Notes under the pieces: model-generated | Seen by the model: only the letters and a program-made list of their open reading frames with translations | What the model was told of the DNA's origin: nothing | Databases searched by the model: none | Made by a program: the position numbers and the translations under genes | Part shown: positions 62,646 through 64,000 of the stretch, piece after piece | How the letters are laid out: each line of letters starts with the position of its first letter | How positions within the stretch are numbered: the first letter of the stretch is position 1 | DNA from: Cupriavidus sp. IDO | GTDB taxonomy: Bacteria; Pseudomonadota; Gammaproteobacteria; Burkholderiales; Burkholderiaceae | DNA: 64,000 nucleotides | Direction: 5' to 3' | Assembly: GCF_000812465.1 (NCBI RefSeq) | Contig: NZ_JWMA01000114.1 | Location: forward strand, 1 to 64,000

Positions 62646-62869
62646 ATCTTCGCTCCTTTTGAGAATGTTGCTGTGCGGGCCATTGCGCCCCCGAGACTCC
62701 TCTCGGATCTCCAGGTTGAGATGTGAAGCTTGAGAATGTCGAACTAGATGAGAAAGCTGCTTCGCGCGCCAGCGGATCCTGAACAACCGGACTCGACTGC
62801 CACTTTGCTGGACTATGTCCTACTGCCCTGACCTGCCTGACGGCTGGACTCTCCCACGGAGGGAAACTG

Positions 62870-63850
62870 TCAAATCACGAAAATGGACGAGCCGGTGGTC
62901 TTTCGAGACTCGAGGTCCCGATGTGCCGGCGCGGCGTCCTCCAGGGCATAGCGCTGATTGATCCCGATGCGGATGCGGCCTGCCGCCACGTGGCCGAACA
63001 GCTCATCGACCAGTTCCGCCTTTTCGACAGGATCGGCGATATAGTCGGCCAGGCCCGGGCGCGTCAGGAATGCCGAGCCTTTGCGGGCCAGAATTGCCGG
63101 ATCGAATCCGGTGACCGGGCCGGAGGCGAAACCCACGCACACCAGCAGGCCGCGGCGCTTGAGGGAGTCCAGCGAGGACATGAAGGTGTCCTTGCCCACG
63201 CTGTCGAAGACCACGTTCACGCCCACGCCATCCGTCAGTTCCCGCACGCGCGTGACCACGTCCTCATGGCTGTAATTGATCGTGTGGTCACAGCCATGAG
63301 CGCGCGCGACTTCGGCCTTAGCGTCGGTAGAAACCGTTCCGATCACCGTCAGTCCCTGCAGCTTGGCCCATTGCGAAATGATCAGGCCGGCACCGCCGGC
63401 CGCGGCATGCAACAGGATGGAGTCGCCCGCCTTGAAGGGGTAGATCCGGCGCATCAGGTAGGCCGCTGACAAGCCCCGCATGGTCATGGCCGCCGCGACT
63501 TCGCAACTGATTGCCTCCGGCAACTTGATCAACGGTTCGGCAGAGATCAACCGCTCCGTGCTGTAGGCGCCCAGCGTGTTGGTAAAGCCCGTATAGGTCA
63601 CACGGTCGCCAACCGCCAGATGGGTGACGCCGGCACCGACGGCCTCGATCAAACCGGCGGCCTCGTTGCCGATGCCGCTGGGCAGCGGCACTTTGTAAGT
63701 ACCGCTGCGGAAGTAGGTGTCGGCAAAATTCAGGCCTACGGCCACGTGACGGACGCGGACCTCCCCCGGTCCTGGCTCACCCACACGGGCGTCCTCAAAA
63801 CGGAGGACATCGGGCCCGCCTGTTTCGTAAATCTTTACGACTTTCGCCAT
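62870..63850 (-). CDS. NADPH:quinone oxidoreductase family protein (QOR, set C)
   Basis: This 326-residue medium-chain reductase has MAKVVKIYETGGPDVLRFED and AAAGGAGLIISQWA for the NADPH site. It is a paralogue of the set A enzyme at 44883-45854. It heads the visible minus-strand order of set C, followed by CoA-transferase, MFS, dioxygenase and the second quinone reductase. The window ends about 150 bases upstream, so any further genes of set C are outside it. Confidence 0.9.
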   Translation of the reverse strand: MAKVVKIYETGGPDVLRFEDARVGEPGPGEVRVRHVAVGLNFADTYFRSGTYKVPLPSGIGNEAAGLIEAVGAGVTHLAVGDRVTYTGFTNTLGAYSTERLISAEPLIKLPEAISCEVAAAMTMRGLSAAYLMRRIYPFKAGDSILLHAAAGGAGLIISQWAKLQGLTVIGTVSTDAKAEVARAHGCDHTINYSHEDVVTRVRELTDGVGVNVVFDSVGKDTFMSSLDSLKRRGLLVCVGFASGPVTGFDPAILARKGSAFLTRPGLADYIADPVEKAELVDELFGHVAAGRIRIGINQRYALEDAAPAHRDLESRKTTGSSIFVI

Positions 63851-64000
63851 GTCGTCTCCTGTTCTCTATCTGATATGACGGTTCACCGCCGGCCTGCCGC
63901 TTGATCTGAATCATCCGGCCTGGCGCAACTTTCTGCTTTGCCTTGCACGTCTTGAACTTTCCCTCCCATGACTAGACCCGCCGACGCAGGACCGGATAGC
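63851..64000. other. Window edge; no gene supported
   Basis: This stretch holds the probable promoter of the quinone reductase gene at 62870-63850. No coding sequence is supported. Confidence 0.4.

Overview
The window is GC-rich and looks like a beta-proteobacterium of the Burkholderiaceae, most likely Cupriavidus or a close relative. The support is gene content: Bug/TctC orphan binding proteins, Burkholderiales-type porins, DUF4397 proteins and many small LysR/IclR/GntR/AraC-controlled catabolic clusters. No rRNA, tRNA, CRISPR array or intact insertion sequence was seen. The region reads as chromid- or megaplasmid-like accessory DNA for uptake and breakdown of organic acids, amides and unidentified carbon sources. 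The genus is inferred, not proven.

Layout. 0.7-12 kb: carboxylesterase, flavodoxin-fold reductase, a GlxA-type AraC regulator divergent from a monooxygenase and a secreted hydrolase, a decayed dipZ joined to a decayed PEP-mutase-family gene, then a ferredoxin / cupin / MHS transporter / XRE-cupin regulator / PfpI group that shares GGAAAC operator half-sites, a second secreted hydrolase and an IS110 remnant. 12.2-17.5 kb: GntR regulator with two perfect 16-bp palindromes, C-N lyase superfamily enzyme, DctA-like symporter, a 50-residue ORF and class II fumarase. This looks like a module that cleaves a substrate to fumarate and feeds it to malate. 17.8-26.7 kb (minus strand): NodB-fold hydrolase, PDR-type reductase, LivMHFG, a MOSC protein, a binding protein and an amidase. 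The last two have duplicated promoters. 27-31.5 kb: small CGMCG protein coupled to a CobW GTPase, LysR, a DUF4397 lipoprotein and IclR. 31.7-38.1 kb: FAD dehydrogenase, SDR, two MFS carriers and a porin.

A probable small RNA gene with a near-consensus promoter, strong hairpins and a terminator lies at about 38.77-38.95 kb. From 39.9 to 63.9 kb there are three related catabolic sets, all built around beta-keto acid cleavage enzymes (BKACE, DUF849), TauD/TfdA-type 2-oxoglutarate dioxygenases, SDRs and QOR-type reductases. Set A (minus strand, 39.9-48.9 kb) also has a porin, an orphan TctC and a divergent AraC regulator with 21-bp-spaced operator repeats. Set B (plus strand, 50.6-52.7 kb) has only dioxygenase and BKACE. 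Set C (minus strand, 53.5-63.9 kb) adds an MFS carrier and a CoA-transferase and contains a broken hydrolase and an inverted, mostly deleted dioxygenase copy.

The main candidate for an undescribed system is this triplicated BKACE/dioxygenase pathway. A plausible route is hydroxylation, oxidation to a beta-keto acid, then acetyl-CoA-dependent cleavage, but the substrate cannot be read from the sequence. A second candidate is the MOSC/reductase/NodB-hydrolase/amidase group, which could process N-hydroxylated amides or cyclic imides. A third is the small RNA.
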